NCBI RefSeq assembly: GCF_026262505.1
Contig: NC_067208.1
Span: forward strand, 18,051,962-18,115,961
Length of the DNA stretch: 64,000 nucleotides
Origin: Trichomonas vaginalis G3
Lineage: Eukaryota; Parabasalia; Trichomonadida; Trichomonadidae
Reading direction: 5' to 3'
Below are positions 21,085-30,379 of the stretch, piece after piece. Positions within the stretch are counted from its first letter, which is position 1, and every line of letters starts with the position of its first letter. The translations under genes were made by a program, and so were the position numbers. Below the pieces are notes generated by a model. It was not told the DNA's origin, searched no databases, and worked only from the letters and a program-made list of their open reading frames with translations.

Positions 21085-24000
21085 AACAAAAACGGAACAG
21101 CTAAAATGAATGATAATCAAATTAGAGCAGAAGGTAGAAGGTTATTTAAACGCTTCTATAACATTCCTGATGGTGTTAATCCTAAAACTCGAAGAAGTTA
21201 TTTAAATGAAGCAATAGATGCATATGAAGGGTTTGACATTTCATCAGAAAGTGAGAGATTAGCGAGAATGTTAAACGTTAATATTGATTTCTATTATTGT
21301 GATCCTCAACCAGAAGACGTGGACATAAATAAGGTAGACTTTCCATTAGTGGAATCAATAATGATAGATCCAGAATTTGAAACAGTAAATATTTTATTAA
21401 CACAGAGTCCATGTGGAAAACTTCACGCTGACAGAATTACAGACGTTGAAGCACTCACCGGTTATAGAGTTTGCCCCTTTTGCAAAGAAGAGGTTTATTC
21501 TATCCGTGATGATCCAGAAAGGAAAAACCAAAGAAGATTTTTAAAGCATTGTGAGAAATGTAAAGAAAATAATGGAAGATTAATTCAAGACGTTCAATTG
21601 CAAAACACACAACAACCATATGCACCACATATCACGAAACAGAAGATATATCAATGGCTATTAGCACATAATTTGCAGGAATATTATCAACCGACAAGAT
21701 ATTATATTACTTTTGACTTCGAAACATTAGAGACTAAAGAAGAATTACAACTTTCTGAGTGTGCAACTTTGAACGCTTACTTAAAACCATTCATGGTATC
21801 ATCAACGGTTAAATTAAACGATAAAACATATACGAGGAATTTTTGCTTAACTTCGAGTGATTCGTTCATCTCTGATTGGATTGAGTTTTTATTTTCAACC
21901 TGTTCATTAGTTGCTAAATCAAATATTGAACAATATGAAGAATTAATGAAGTCCCATACATTAAATGAGAAACAAAAGGAAGCAATGAAAGAGCTTTTAG
22001 ATGAAGAATTTAATAAAGTGAATATCATTGGTTTTAATTCGGGAAAGTTTGATTTAAATTTAATTCTTCGTGATTTAAACACTGCAAAATGGAAAATAAA
22101 ATCAATGCTGGGTTCATCTTCTCAATTTAAGCAAATCATTGTAAAGAAAACAAACGTTCCATATGAATTGAGATTTATTGACATCAGAAATTATATAGCG
22201 GGTGGAACATTAGACCAATTCACTCAAGATTTCGGAAATAATAAAACACGTGTTAAATCCTTTTTCCCTTATCAATTCATCACATGGGAGAATTACGAAG
22301 AAGAATTATATAAAGTGGAACCATTCACTCAAGATTCATTTTATTCAGCATTAACTCAAGAAACTATATCAGATAGTGATTATCAAATATATCTCAATGA
22401 TGCTAAAAACTTTAAGAATAGATTAGAATATTTTATTCATTATTGCAATAAAGACGTTGAAATTATGATTGACCCAATTGATAAAATTATTGAAGAAACA
22501 TTTGTTTATAAAATTGACATGCTTCATAATCTTTCATTATCATCTAATGCATCAATGATTCGTTACGCTTTAGCATATAAAGACTTTAATCCTAATGAAA
22601 CATATCCAGAAGAAAATGTGGAATCAAGTTTTGAATTAACAAAAAAGTATTGGAAATATAAAATTGAATCATATAAGAAACAAGATGAAAAAGCAGAAAG
22701 AGATACTAAAAACAATGTTTCAATGGATGATTTTCAATACTATCACGATTTAATCCTTTCATCTAAATGTAAAATGTGTGGTAAAGCGTTTACATATGCA
22801 AATAAACCAACATTGGATAGAATCGATAATGAAAAACCACATACCAAAGAAAATTGTCAGTTAATGTGTTGTTATTGCAATGTCGTAAAATCAAATAAAG
22901 ATGAAGAAGTTCAACGTTTAAGAATTAATTTAAGAAATTATGCATTAAAAAATAATTTACCAATGACCTTAGATTCAGTTGAAGCTTATCACATTCTCCG
23001 TAATGGAATTACTGGTGGTTTATCAAATGTTCAACATCGTGTTAATCTTAAAGGAATCACGCACATTAATAAACTTTCATATAATCCAGAAACTAAAACT
23101 GTATCAAATGAGGACACTTCCAACATTATGACTCATTTCGTTGGAGTTGATTTCAATTCATTATATCCTTCATCATTTTCATCTAATCCTCATGATTTCA
23201 TTCAATATACTGACCATAAAATGTATATGCCGGGAAGATTGAATGGTGTTATCATTTGTGATACAGCAACAAAGAAAGCAAAAGCACTGGGAATAATTAA
23301 GAAGAAAAATACTTTATTCGTGGCTGAAGTAAAGGGTCACATTGATGAAAAATACATTAATGATTACATAAACTTTTTACCGATAATAAGAAACTTAGAT
23401 ATTATCACAGATGAAAAAACAATTGGTAGTTTTATGTATAATTACATGAAATCAAACAATCTACCAGTTGACCAGAAACAGAGAAAATTAACTCAGTTAG
23501 CATCAACACACAACCAATATCAACCATTTTCTTCTTATTATCTATGGTATCTAATAGACAGATTTCATTTTATCATCGATGATATTCAATCAATTTTAAC
23601 ATTTACGAAAAACACTTGCTTTAATGAATTTGCGAACGAATTTATGAACGAAAGACAAAAGGCTGAATTAGAAGGAAATAAAGGAAAAAGTTTATTTTGC
23701 AAGATTTCACTTAATGGATCATATGGTTACGATGCAATGAATACACAAAATTACGCAAAGACTAAAATAATGAATGCACAGAAGGCACGCGTTGCATGTA
23801 TGTCAAATAAGTTTAAAAACATAAGAGAAATAGGAGAGGATACGTATCAAGTGATGCTCAAAGATAGATTTTATAGATGTGATACATGTTTACAAGAGGC
23901 ATTCTTCACTTTAGATAATGCTAAATACTGGTATTTGGTTTTCATTTATGATTTTATGTATAAATGCTTGGATGTTAATCGTTTTCATTTCATTGAAGGT

Positions 24001-24528
24001 GATACTGATTCATCTTATTGGGCAATCGCTGGCGACCTAAATCTTCCTAACACTCAAGCATTTCAAGCAATTGTAACCGATAAAAAATTTTATGATAAAA
24101 ACATTTTCAAATTCGCACCTTTTGATTTCTTCTGTTTTGATGAGAAATTTAAACCTAAATTAAAGAATAAAGCTGAAGAAAAAGCACATGAGAAAAAATT
24201 ATTGGGTTTAGCAATTGAGAAACAAGGTGATAACATGGTTGCTTTATGCCCTAAGTGTTATACATCATTCAACGGAATGATTGATGGAAGTGATTTTAAA
24301 AAGATTGCACAAAAAATGAAAGGTGTAAGTTTACGACAAAATAAACAATTAACACCTAAAAATTATTTGGATATAATAAATGATAAAGTCATTTTCGATG
24401 GTCAGAATATTAATTTACAACTTAAAAATGGGTCAATGACTCGCTTAACAATTGGTAAGACTGCATTAACAGGAGCACACACTAAGGCTGTATGTTGTGA
24501 AAATGGATGTTGTATGCCATTTATTTAA
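21082..24528 (+). CDS. POLB: Protein-primed family B DNA polymerase of Maverick A
   Basis: 1148 residues, the replicative polymerase of the element, primed by a terminal protein. Order: an N-terminal Polinton-type region with a zinc-ribbon-like CPFC...CEKC near 133-165; exonuclease motifs DFET (about 212), GFNSGKFD (about 317) and YCNKDVE (about 454); a CKMCG...LDRIDNEKPHTKENCQ...CCYCN module near 560-612 that looks like an HNH zinc domain; polymerase motif A VDFNSLYPS (about 690), motif B KISLNGSYGYD (about 874) and motif C GDTDSS (about 974); and a Cys-rich tail ending CCENGCCMPFI. The frame is open throughout. The start has the element's CATAAATG context. The integrase follows after 60 bp on the same strand. 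Confidence 0.95.
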   Translation: MNKNGTAKMNDNQIRAEGRRLFKRFYNIPDGVNPKTRRSYLNEAIDAYEGFDISSESERLARMLNVNIDFYYCDPQPEDVDINKVDFPLVESIMIDPEFETVNILLTQSPCGKLHADRITDVEALTGYRVCPFCKEEVYSIRDDPERKNQRRFLKHCEKCKENNGRLIQDVQLQNTQQPYAPHITKQKIYQWLLAHNLQEYYQPTRYYITFDFETLETKEELQLSECATLNAYLKPFMVSSTVKLNDKTYTRNFCLTSSDSFISDWIEFLFSTCSLVAKSNIEQYEELMKSHTLNEKQKEAMKELLDEEFNKVNIIGFNSGKFDLNLILRDLNTAKWKIKSMLGSSSQFKQIIVKKTNVPYELRFIDIRNYIAGGTLDQFTQDFGNNKTRVKSFFPYQFITWENYEEELYKVEPFTQDSFYSALTQETISDSDYQIYLNDAKNFKNRLEYFIHYCNKDVEIMIDPIDKIIEETFVYKIDMLHNLSLSSNASMIRYALAYKDFNPNETYPEENVESSFELTKKYWKYKIESYKKQDEKAERDTKNNVSMDDFQYYHDLILSSKCKMCGKAFTYANKPTLDRIDNEKPHTKENCQLMCCYCNVVKSNKDEEVQRLRINLRNYALKNNLPMTLDSVEAYHILRNGITGGLSNVQHRVNLKGITHINKLSYNPETKTVSNEDTSNIMTHFVGVDFNSLYPSSFSSNPHDFIQYTDHKMYMPGRLNGVIICDTATKKAKALGIIKKKNTLFVAEVKGHIDEKYINDYINFLPIIRNLDIITDEKTIGSFMYNYMKSNNLPVDQKQRKLTQLASTHNQYQPFSSYYLWYLIDRFHFIIDDIQSILTFTKNTCFNEFANEFMNERQKAELEGNKGKSLFCKISLNGSYGYDAMNTQNYAKTKIMNAQKARVACMSNKFKNIREIGEDTYQVMLKDRFYRCDTCLQEAFFTLDNAKYWYLVFIYDFMYKCLDVNRFHFIEGDTDSSYWAIAGDLNLPNTQAFQAIVTDKKFYDKNIFKFAPFDFFCFDEKFKPKLKNKAEEKAHEKKLLGLAIEKQGDNMVALCPKCYTSFNGMIDGSDFKKIAQKMKGVSLRQNKQLTPKNYLDIINDKVIFDGQNINLQLKNGSMTRLTIGKTALTGAHTKAVCCENGCCMPFI

Positions 24529-24591
24529 TGAAATGTCATAGAAGAGACAAAGAGGTGGGCACCCTTAAACATTTATTTTATTTTTATATAA

Positions 24592-26109
24592 ATGGATAAT
24601 GCAGATTTAGAAAATTTAATTGATGATTTAGTACTTAATCAAAAATTTCTTAGTTATTATGAATTAAAATCATATCTCCAAAAATATGATGAAACAATTA
24701 CAGGTGATGATATGGGTGAATACTATCAGTATTATAAAAACGAAATTTTGAAATATCATGATAAAATAATTAAACGTTTAAGAGAGAACATTAAAGAAGA
24801 AAAATATTCAAAGGGAAAAACTAAATCACAACTTAAACAGTTGAAAGATTTCAAAAATAAAGTATTAACAGAAGAAGATATTGATGAATTATATAAATTA
24901 TATAATCCTGAGCCGCAAAAACCAAAGGAACAAAAACAAAAGGTGCAAAACACCCAGGTTCAGCAGCTCATAAATGATGCACAAGCTTTAATTTATGATT
25001 CATTAGTTAAACCACATTCAGCCCGACTTTTAAATGAAGATCAACTTTTGGAATTCATCCTTCAACATAAACTCGAAGCGGGAAAGTATATCAAACCTTT
25101 ATATACAGCATATTTAAAACAAATGAATAGAATACATCCGGAATTAATGAAGGGAGGAATGAAATCCAAAATCAAAGCAGATAAAATTAAACCACTTGCA
25201 ACACCAAAACCTCCAACGGTAGTACCTCCTCCTTCAGTTAATCCTTCATCATTCACTTTATTATATCCATTTCAAACATTAAAGAAGCAAAAAGATTTTA
25301 AAAAGGATTTCAAGATATTAAATAAACCAACTGACCCAAAAATTCAACCGTTAAAGGAAAAATTTAGTCGCCCTTCATTTGCACCTTCACCTTATTCATA
25401 CGAAATCGATCATCTGGAATATTCAAAAGGAAATATTACTTATTTATTTGCCATTAACATTAACACTAGATATTTATATTGCATTCCAGTGAAAGGGAAA
25501 ACAGAACAGGAAACAAGAAGAGCTATTCAATACTTACTAGATCATGAAAGAGTAGATAATATAAGGGGTGATGGTGATAAAGGATTTCAGGCAGCCATGA
25601 CTCATTATTTCCCACAAATTAATTTTTACTTCTCATCCTCTCCATATACGTTTCATAATAAAATAGTTGATGCGGTAATGAGAACTCTTCGAGATGCGTT
25701 AGGGGTTAACGGTCAGATATACTGGGATGGAAATCATGACTCCATCATACAGCAGTTAGTATATTATTACAATAATACATGGCATAGAACTATTAACATG
25801 AAACCAGTGGAAATGAAAAATGATATTTCAAAAGAATGGGAATATATTAGAAAGCAAATGGAAAGGTTGAATGATGTTAAACGTGAACAAATTAATTCGG
25901 GGCTCATGAATTTTAAACAAGGGGATAAAGTTTTGATTCATCTCGATTATGGAAAAACTGATAAATCAATGACAAAAAGAAGACGAAGATTTGACACAAT
26001 AGCTGAATTTGTTAGATATATTAACGGCAATGCATTAGTTGAAGTTGACAATAAATTAATAGAAATTCCGATTTATTTTATTACTCCATTATATTTAAAT
26101 AATATTTAA
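24592..26109 (+). CDS. INT: Retroviral-type (rve) integrase of Maverick A
   Basis: 505 residues. The N-terminal half is helical and lysine-rich with a proline-rich linker (about 195-220). The RNase H-like integrase core starts near 270 with SYEIDHLEYS, continues with RGDGDKGFQAAM (about 325) and HNKIVDAVMRTLRDAL, then NTWHRTINMKPVEM, the usual signature just after the core. A C-terminal SH3/chromo-like segment (GDKVLIHLDYGK to IPIYFITPLYL) binds DNA in relatives. It would insert the element and make the six-base target duplications. The gene lies between polymerase and a small coiled-coil gene on the same strand. Confidence 0.92.
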   Translation: MDNADLENLIDDLVLNQKFLSYYELKSYLQKYDETITGDDMGEYYQYYKNEILKYHDKIIKRLRENIKEEKYSKGKTKSQLKQLKDFKNKVLTEEDIDELYKLYNPEPQKPKEQKQKVQNTQVQQLINDAQALIYDSLVKPHSARLLNEDQLLEFILQHKLEAGKYIKPLYTAYLKQMNRIHPELMKGGMKSKIKADKIKPLATPKPPTVVPPPSVNPSSFTLLYPFQTLKKQKDFKKDFKILNKPTDPKIQPLKEKFSRPSFAPSPYSYEIDHLEYSKGNITYLFAININTRYLYCIPVKGKTEQETRRAIQYLLDHERVDNIRGDGDKGFQAAMTHYFPQINFYFSSSPYTFHNKIVDAVMRTLRDALGVNGQIYWDGNHDSIIQQLVYYYNNTWHRTINMKPVEMKNDISKEWEYIRKQMERLNDVKREQINSGLMNFKQGDKVLIHLDYGKTDKSMTKRRRRFDTIAEFVRYINGNALVEVDNKLIEIPIYFITPLYLNNI

Positions 26110-26128
26110 TTTTTTTATTTCGTAAGAA

Positions 26129-26392
26129 ATGAGTAACAACGAAGCAGTCAAGAGTCCAGACGATGAATATAAAAAGAAACTAAACAGAATTAAATCAAAA
26201 ATATGCTATTACAAAAAGAAGCTGCAATGTGGTGAGGTTGAAAACGATAAAGAAATAATCGAAAAATTAGAAACTTACCGTTCAATCCTTAAACTGAGTG
26301 AAGCAAAAATAAAAGAATTTAATAGAATAAATAAATTGATTGGAAGAGATGAATTTAATAAAGATGAATTTTTAAACTCTATCCAAATTTAA
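26129..26392 (+). CDS. Small coiled-coil protein next to integrase (element A)
   Basis: 87 residues, very rich in lysine and glutamate (EYKKKLNRIKSKICYYKKK), probably one long helix or coiled coil. It begins 20 bp after the integrase stop, and its last four bases overlap the end of the convergent 54-codon gene. Conserved in element B at 49,431-49,694 with few substitutions. Function unknown; possibly a DNA-binding or integrase-associated factor, by position only. Confidence 0.65.
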   Translation: MSNNEAVKSPDDEYKKKLNRIKSKICYYKKKLQCGEVENDKEIIEKLETYRSILKLSEAKIKEFNRINKLIGRDEFNKDEFLNSIQI

Positions 26393-26553
26393 TTTTTATT
26401 CCTCTTCGACAACATCTCTCTTTCCATCATTACTGCATAACCACATTTTCTCAATTTTAGTGGTTTGTTATTTTTAACATGTTCTTGCATCATTTTTATC
26501 ATTTCCTCCCTTGTTATGATTCGTGGTAAATTTTGAGCTTGTGGGGTATTCAT
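26389..26553 (-). CDS. 54-residue basic protein (element A)
   Basis: MNTPQAQNLPRIITREEMIK at the start and MMEREMLSKRNKN at the end. It is short, but supported by an almost identical frame in element B (49,270-49,434), by the TCATAAATG start context in both, and by the conserved four-base overlap with the neighbouring convergent gene. The ITREEMIKMM motif followed by Lys/Arg-rich sequence suggests a small helical, nucleic-acid-binding protein. Function unknown. Confidence 0.6.
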   Translation of the reverse strand: MNTPQAQNLPRIITREEMIKMMQEHVKNNKPLKLRKCGYAVMMEREMLSKRNKN

Positions 26554-26591
26554 TTATGATAAAAATAAAAATTTAAATTATGCCGTTCACT

Positions 26592-26641
26592 CTTTTGGAG
26601 CTCCTAAAGTTTGTTTCACAAACATTGAGCGTTCATTGAAC
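26592..26641. repeat. Chain of three short hairpins at the fibre gene end (element A)
   Basis: CTTT-T-GGAGCTCC-T-AAAG (26,592-26,609), GTTTG-TTTCA-CAAAC (26,609-26,623) and GTTC-ATT-GAAC (26,631-26,641) follow one another. Element B has a different sequence here, leading into its helicase cassette. It could be a 3' processing structure or the scar of a lost insertion. Confidence 0.45.
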
Positions 26642-28417
26642 TCTATACCATGCATAAACTGTCATGTAAGGTGGCATGTAATCTTTACTTTGTCCCGTCG
26701 TTTGTGTATATCCTGAAACATTATGTGTATGGTTTCCTTCTCCCTGAGTGTCATCCCAGTAACAATTAATAGCAAATTTAACGTCATCTTTAACATCATA
26801 TCCTTTACCTTTTGTCATTCCTGACCAATCCCAATATCTATGCTTATGCCAACCCGCTTGAGATGTGCTTAAATCTACGTAGTGACTATGTGCAGGTAAA
26901 TTTTCACCTGAAATCGTTTTACTTCCACCGGTTTCCTTTGAAGAGTTTGCACAATACAAAAACCTGTCAACTATTTGTTCCCATGCACCAACACCAAACA
27001 TTACTTGAGGACCTCTTGCATCCATAGATGTATAAATAGAACCTACTGGGTTCATTAAATCAAACATATGAGATATTATAGGATTGTCTCTTTTGAACTT
27101 AAAATATAGTGTAACTATTTCAGGTTTCTTCCGGTTTGTGTTAGAATATTTTTTATAATATAATCTTATGTTTTCAGGGTAGGTAAAATCTTGACTATAA
27201 TATTTATTTCTGTCATCTGTATAATAATATACTATTCTCGTTTTTTCTATTGCATTATATCTTTTATATCTATAAAAATCTAAATATAATGTTTGCTTTT
27301 GTTCATCTGCGTGTAGTATTCTTTCGTCAACACCATAGTCATAATAATATGGTGCTGGAGCTGGGTCAGGCAATGTCATATCTACCATTTCATAAACTCT
27401 TAAATATTTCTTTTGTTCGTCTCCATATAAGTTTAAGTAGCAGTTGTTGTCTAATGGAACTTTAACTTGTGTGCCATCATTCTTTTTATAACTTACATAC
27501 ATTTCATTGTTATTTTTCGGAATGAGTTTCCACCGTATACCATTTCTTAAGGACTGTACAAACACCCATCTAAAATATTTATTTTCTTCATTAACAGAAA
27601 AGTCACCAACAATAGTTTCAATATTTTTTGTTCCTATCAAACTTTGGTATATTTCGTTAACATATGTTTTATCTGCCTTCTTATTTAACTCATCGTTAAC
27701 ATATTCCTTATCTGCCTTCTTCCCTAACTCATCGTTAACATATGTTTTATCTGCCTTCTTATTTAACTCATCGTTAACATATTCCTTATCTGCCTTCTTC
27801 CCTAACTCATCGTTAACATATGTTTTATCTGCCTTCTTATTTAACTCATCGTTAACATATTCCTTATCTGCTTTAAGGTCTAAACATCCTGAAACCCACC
27901 CTGTATTGGCTTTACCTTCTAAAATCTTCGATGTCCGTTCATGATACCATTCAACCCTTTCTATAATTTCATTATCTTTTTCATCAACATAAACCAAATT
28001 TGCTTTCTTCATTAATTCACTATCAACCCTTTCTATAATTTCATTATCTTTTTCATCAACATAAACCAAATTTGCTTTCTTCATTATGTCATTTAGGAAA
28101 CCTTTTATGAATTCCTCATTTAAATTAAATCTTCCAATCTTCAAAACTTTAGGAAATGCATTTAATGCGTAATATCTTTGTTCTTCTGGTGGAATTGATG
28201 TTATATCATCCGTTATTCCTTTAATTTTAGAATTCATAAATAAAATTTCTTTTATATTTGATATCACTGCACCACCTTTGCAAACGAATTCAAAATGGTC
28301 ATTTTTCAATACTATCTCCAAATCTCCATATTTCAACCTTTGCGTTTGTTCTGCCGTCTTTGAATTATATGCATATGTGGCGTATGTAATGGTCTGTGGT
28401 TGCTGTTGTTTAATCAT
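26633..28417 (-). CDS. Phage-like trimeric fibre protein of Maverick A
   Basis: 594 residues. The N-terminal part (about 1-150) is shared with element B. Residues about 183-254 are six 13-residue repeats of the form KKADKEYVNDELN, typical of triple coiled-coil fibre shafts. A beta-rich middle (about 260-450) is unlike the B copy. The C-terminal domain from NPVGSIYTS (about 456) carries FGVGAWEQI, TGGSKTISGENLPAHSH, several HxH motifs and the end PPYMTVYAWYR, all hallmarks of tail-collar/short-tail-fibre tips of bacteriophages and large DNA viruses. In relatives the HxH pairs bind metal at the trimer axis. A role in virion attachment is inferred. Confidence 0.85.
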   Translation of the reverse strand: MIKQQQPQTITYATYAYNSKTAEQTQRLKYGDLEIVLKNDHFEFVCKGGAVISNIKEILFMNSKIKGITDDITSIPPEEQRYYALNAFPKVLKIGRFNLNEEFIKGFLNDIMKKANLVYVDEKDNEIIERVDSELMKKANLVYVDEKDNEIIERVEWYHERTSKILEGKANTGWVSGCLDLKADKEYVNDELNKKADKTYVNDELGKKADKEYVNDELNKKADKTYVNDELGKKADKEYVNDELNKKADKTYVNEIYQSLIGTKNIETIVGDFSVNEENKYFRWVFVQSLRNGIRWKLIPKNNNEMYVSYKKNDGTQVKVPLDNNCYLNLYGDEQKKYLRVYEMVDMTLPDPAPAPYYYDYGVDERILHADEQKQTLYLDFYRYKRYNAIEKTRIVYYYTDDRNKYYSQDFTYPENIRLYYKKYSNTNRKKPEIVTLYFKFKRDNPIISHMFDLMNPVGSIYTSMDARGPQVMFGVGAWEQIVDRFLYCANSSKETGGSKTISGENLPAHSHYVDLSTSQAGWHKHRYWDWSGMTKGKGYDVKDDVKFAINCYWDDTQGEGNHTHNVSGYTQTTGQSKDYMPPYMTVYAWYRVQ

Positions 28418-28441
28418 TTATTACGATTTAAAAATAAATAT

Positions 28442-29152
28442 TTAATCTGTTATCTCATCAGCTATTTTTTCTATTTGAAATTGCCATAATATTTCATTCA
28501 TAAATTCTAAATCACAATCAAATAGGTCAGTTATTCTAAATTTAATATTTGATAAATCTTTTGAATGAAGAATAAATGAATTCCCGGATAATTGAAATGG
28601 ATATGATAAAGAAAATGTGTTTAAGTTGATGGATAAAATGTTTTGTATTGATGGGTAAGAGTTAGGGTCTAATGTTTGATGTGAAAATCTCATTGGGGTA
28701 TTAACTTTATCACATTTGATTAAAATGAAATTAGAACCAGTGTCAGAATACAAAACATCCCCAACATCTTTTTCAAAATTTAATATCCCCAACAATGAAC
28801 GAAGACGAGGAGTACAAAATTTAATTTTCAGCGGAAATTTAATAAGGTTATTTATTTCATCAAGTTCAAAAAGTTTATCAGGTTTTGATTTAAAATTTTC
28901 TTCATACCATACGATAAATGATTCATTTAAATAACTTAAAATTGTGTTAATATCCCCCCTCACTATCACATTATTTATATACATATCATACGTTTTTTCA
29001 TGGTCATCTTTAATAAATGATATATAATCTGAAGGGTCTAAAAGAATGGGATTAAATTTACCACTCACAGAAACGAGAGTAACATTATAAATTCCACTAA
29101 CTGTTAAATTTAATTCACAACAATTATTCGAAATAATATTGATAATTGACAT
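28442..29152 (-). CDS. Candidate virion protein, possible minor capsid (element A)
   Basis: 236 residues, beta-rich. TPRLRSLLGIL near 115 is followed by hydrophobic strands (NFILIKCDKV; FSLSYPFQLSGNSFILHS) and a C-terminal pattern FRITDLFDCDLEFMNEILWQFQI, which resembles the closing strands of jelly-roll virion proteins in Mavericks and adintoviruses. That is a pattern impression, not a proven match. The gene lies between the fibre gene and a divergent 159-residue gene. Conserved in element B at 42,306-43,011. Confidence 0.5.
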   Translation of the reverse strand: MSIINIISNNCCELNLTVSGIYNVTLVSVSGKFNPILLDPSDYISFIKDDHEKTYDMYINNVIVRGDINTILSYLNESFIVWYEENFKSKPDKLFELDEINNLIKFPLKIKFCTPRLRSLLGILNFEKDVGDVLYSDTGSNFILIKCDKVNTPMRFSHQTLDPNSYPSIQNILSINLNTFSLSYPFQLSGNSFILHSKDLSNIKFRITDLFDCDLEFMNEILWQFQIEKIADEITD

Positions 29153-29171
29153 TTTTATTACGATTAAAAAT

Positions 29172-29651
29172 ATGGTAAAGCGTTATTTTCCAGTGATAAA
29201 TAAAACTAGAATAAGATTACCTCAAGAATTCATAAATTCAACGAATAAGAAATTCATTCATGTTATAAATTTTAGTGTTTTCAGAAAATATGAGTCGATG
29301 TCATATTCATCATCAGGTTATATTTCACTTCATTCAAATTTAGTTCAATCAAACCCATATAATGACCATTTCATAAGATTTTCAGATGGTATTAAAAATG
29401 TAATTGATAGATTAAAATATGAACAGATTGACAATATCGAATTTTTGGAATTTTGGTTTAAATATCCCGATGGAAAAAAGATTGAAGTTAAAGATAAAGC
29501 AGATACTATAACAAAAACAATTACAATGACTGATCCGGATAGTGGGGAACAAAAAGAAATAAAACAAACGATAGAAACTGGTGAAAGGTCAATTATTATC
29601 GATTATGATTCAAAGGATTATTATTCGATAATGTTAATGCTTGAATATTAA
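29172..29651 (+). CDS. Candidate capsid-associated protein (element A)
   Basis: 159 residues from the ATG at 29,172 (MVKRYFPVINKTRIRLPQEF). It is beta-rich, with SSSGYISLHSNLVQSNPYND near 50-70 and a lysine/threonine-rich loop near 120. It is one of few plus-strand genes in the virion half, is divergent from the preceding gene, and overlaps the end of the following one by four bases; this layout is kept in element B. The strand pattern could fit a minor capsid protein, but no domain is certain. Confidence 0.55.
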   Translation: MVKRYFPVINKTRIRLPQEFINSTNKKFIHVINFSVFRKYESMSYSSSGYISLHSNLVQSNPYNDHFIRFSDGIKNVIDRLKYEQIDNIEFLEFWFKYPDGKKIEVKDKADTITKTITMTDPDSGEQKEIKQTIETGERSIIIDYDSKDYYSIMLMLEY

Positions 29652-30346
29652 ATAGCCTTAACAAAGAATTTTTCAAGTGATATTTTATATTCATCAACTA
29701 TTTTATTATAAATATCATTATATGTTAAATGAAGTTCAGTTGTTGTTCCGTTCTTTGATATCTTAATTGTGCTAATATCCTTTATAGGATTTATTTTTGC
29801 AACTGTTCCGCAGCATGAAACCTCATCATCTATGAAAAATTGAATCTTCACGTCTGAATCTTGAACATCACAAAGAATGGCGATAATGTGAATTAATGAT
29901 TCATAAGGTAAAATAATTAAACCGGATTGGTCAATTAAATTTATTATTGAATCATAATTATCAGTTATGATATCACGATATATTTTCATTAATTCAGAAT
30001 TAATGTCTATTTTATATGGCGCATTGCGACTGGAATCGTAAATTCCTGGGTTCTCGATGTTTGATGAAAGAGGTGCTGGGTATGTTGGATAAGTGGGGAT
30101 TTCAACGGGTTCTTTACCGGGTTCAGATAAAATGATTGGGTCTCCATCTTCTTTATTTTGCTCCTCCTCATTCTTCGGTAAGTCACGAGTTAATAAATTT
30201 GGTTGAGTTGCTGACCTTGTTAATTCAGGACTAACATTAACTTTAACATTTTGAATAATTCGTGATTTATCATCATTTACGTTATAACCAACCGTAATCT
30301 CTGCTTTTGCGTTAGTGTTCTTTTGACTAGTGAAACGTCTTCTCAT
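29648..30346 (-). CDS. Conserved Maverick protein with proline-rich linker (element A)
   Basis: 232 residues. Basic N-terminus MRRRFTSQKNTNAKAE, an acidic and proline-rich linker (EPVEIPTYPTYPAPL near 90), then a compact helical/strand domain (about 110-232) with DSDVKIQFFIDDEVSCCG. The basic leader and flexible linker suggest a virion structural or DNA-associated protein. No family recognised. Conserved in element B at 41,178-41,810. Start context AATATAAATG fits the element box. Confidence 0.55.
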   Translation of the reverse strand: MRRRFTSQKNTNAKAEITVGYNVNDDKSRIIQNVKVNVSPELTRSATQPNLLTRDLPKNEEEQNKEDGDPIILSEPGKEPVEIPTYPTYPAPLSSNIENPGIYDSSRNAPYKIDINSELMKIYRDIITDNYDSIINLIDQSGLIILPYESLIHIIAILCDVQDSDVKIQFFIDDEVSCCGTVAKINPIKDISTIKISKNGTTTELHLTYNDIYNKIVDEYKISLEKFFVKAI

Positions 30347-30379
30347 TTATATTCGAATAAAAAAAATATATTTAAACTT

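Noticed and set aside
22620-22960. Intein within polymerase B
   Set aside because: No splice-junction motifs (Cys/Ser start, HN-Cys/Ser end) were seen and the insertion is far shorter than an intein with an endonuclease; an HNH-like zinc domain fits better.
24592-26109. LTR retrotransposon or retrovirus reading of the integrase
   Set aside because: No reverse transcriptase, gag or LTR; the neighbours are pPolB, capsid and packaging ATPase, which define a Maverick.
26633-28417. Bacteriophage contamination suggested by the phage-like fibre tip
   Set aside because: The gene is flanked by Maverick genes in both copies with the same start context and base composition, and lies between host-type genes.
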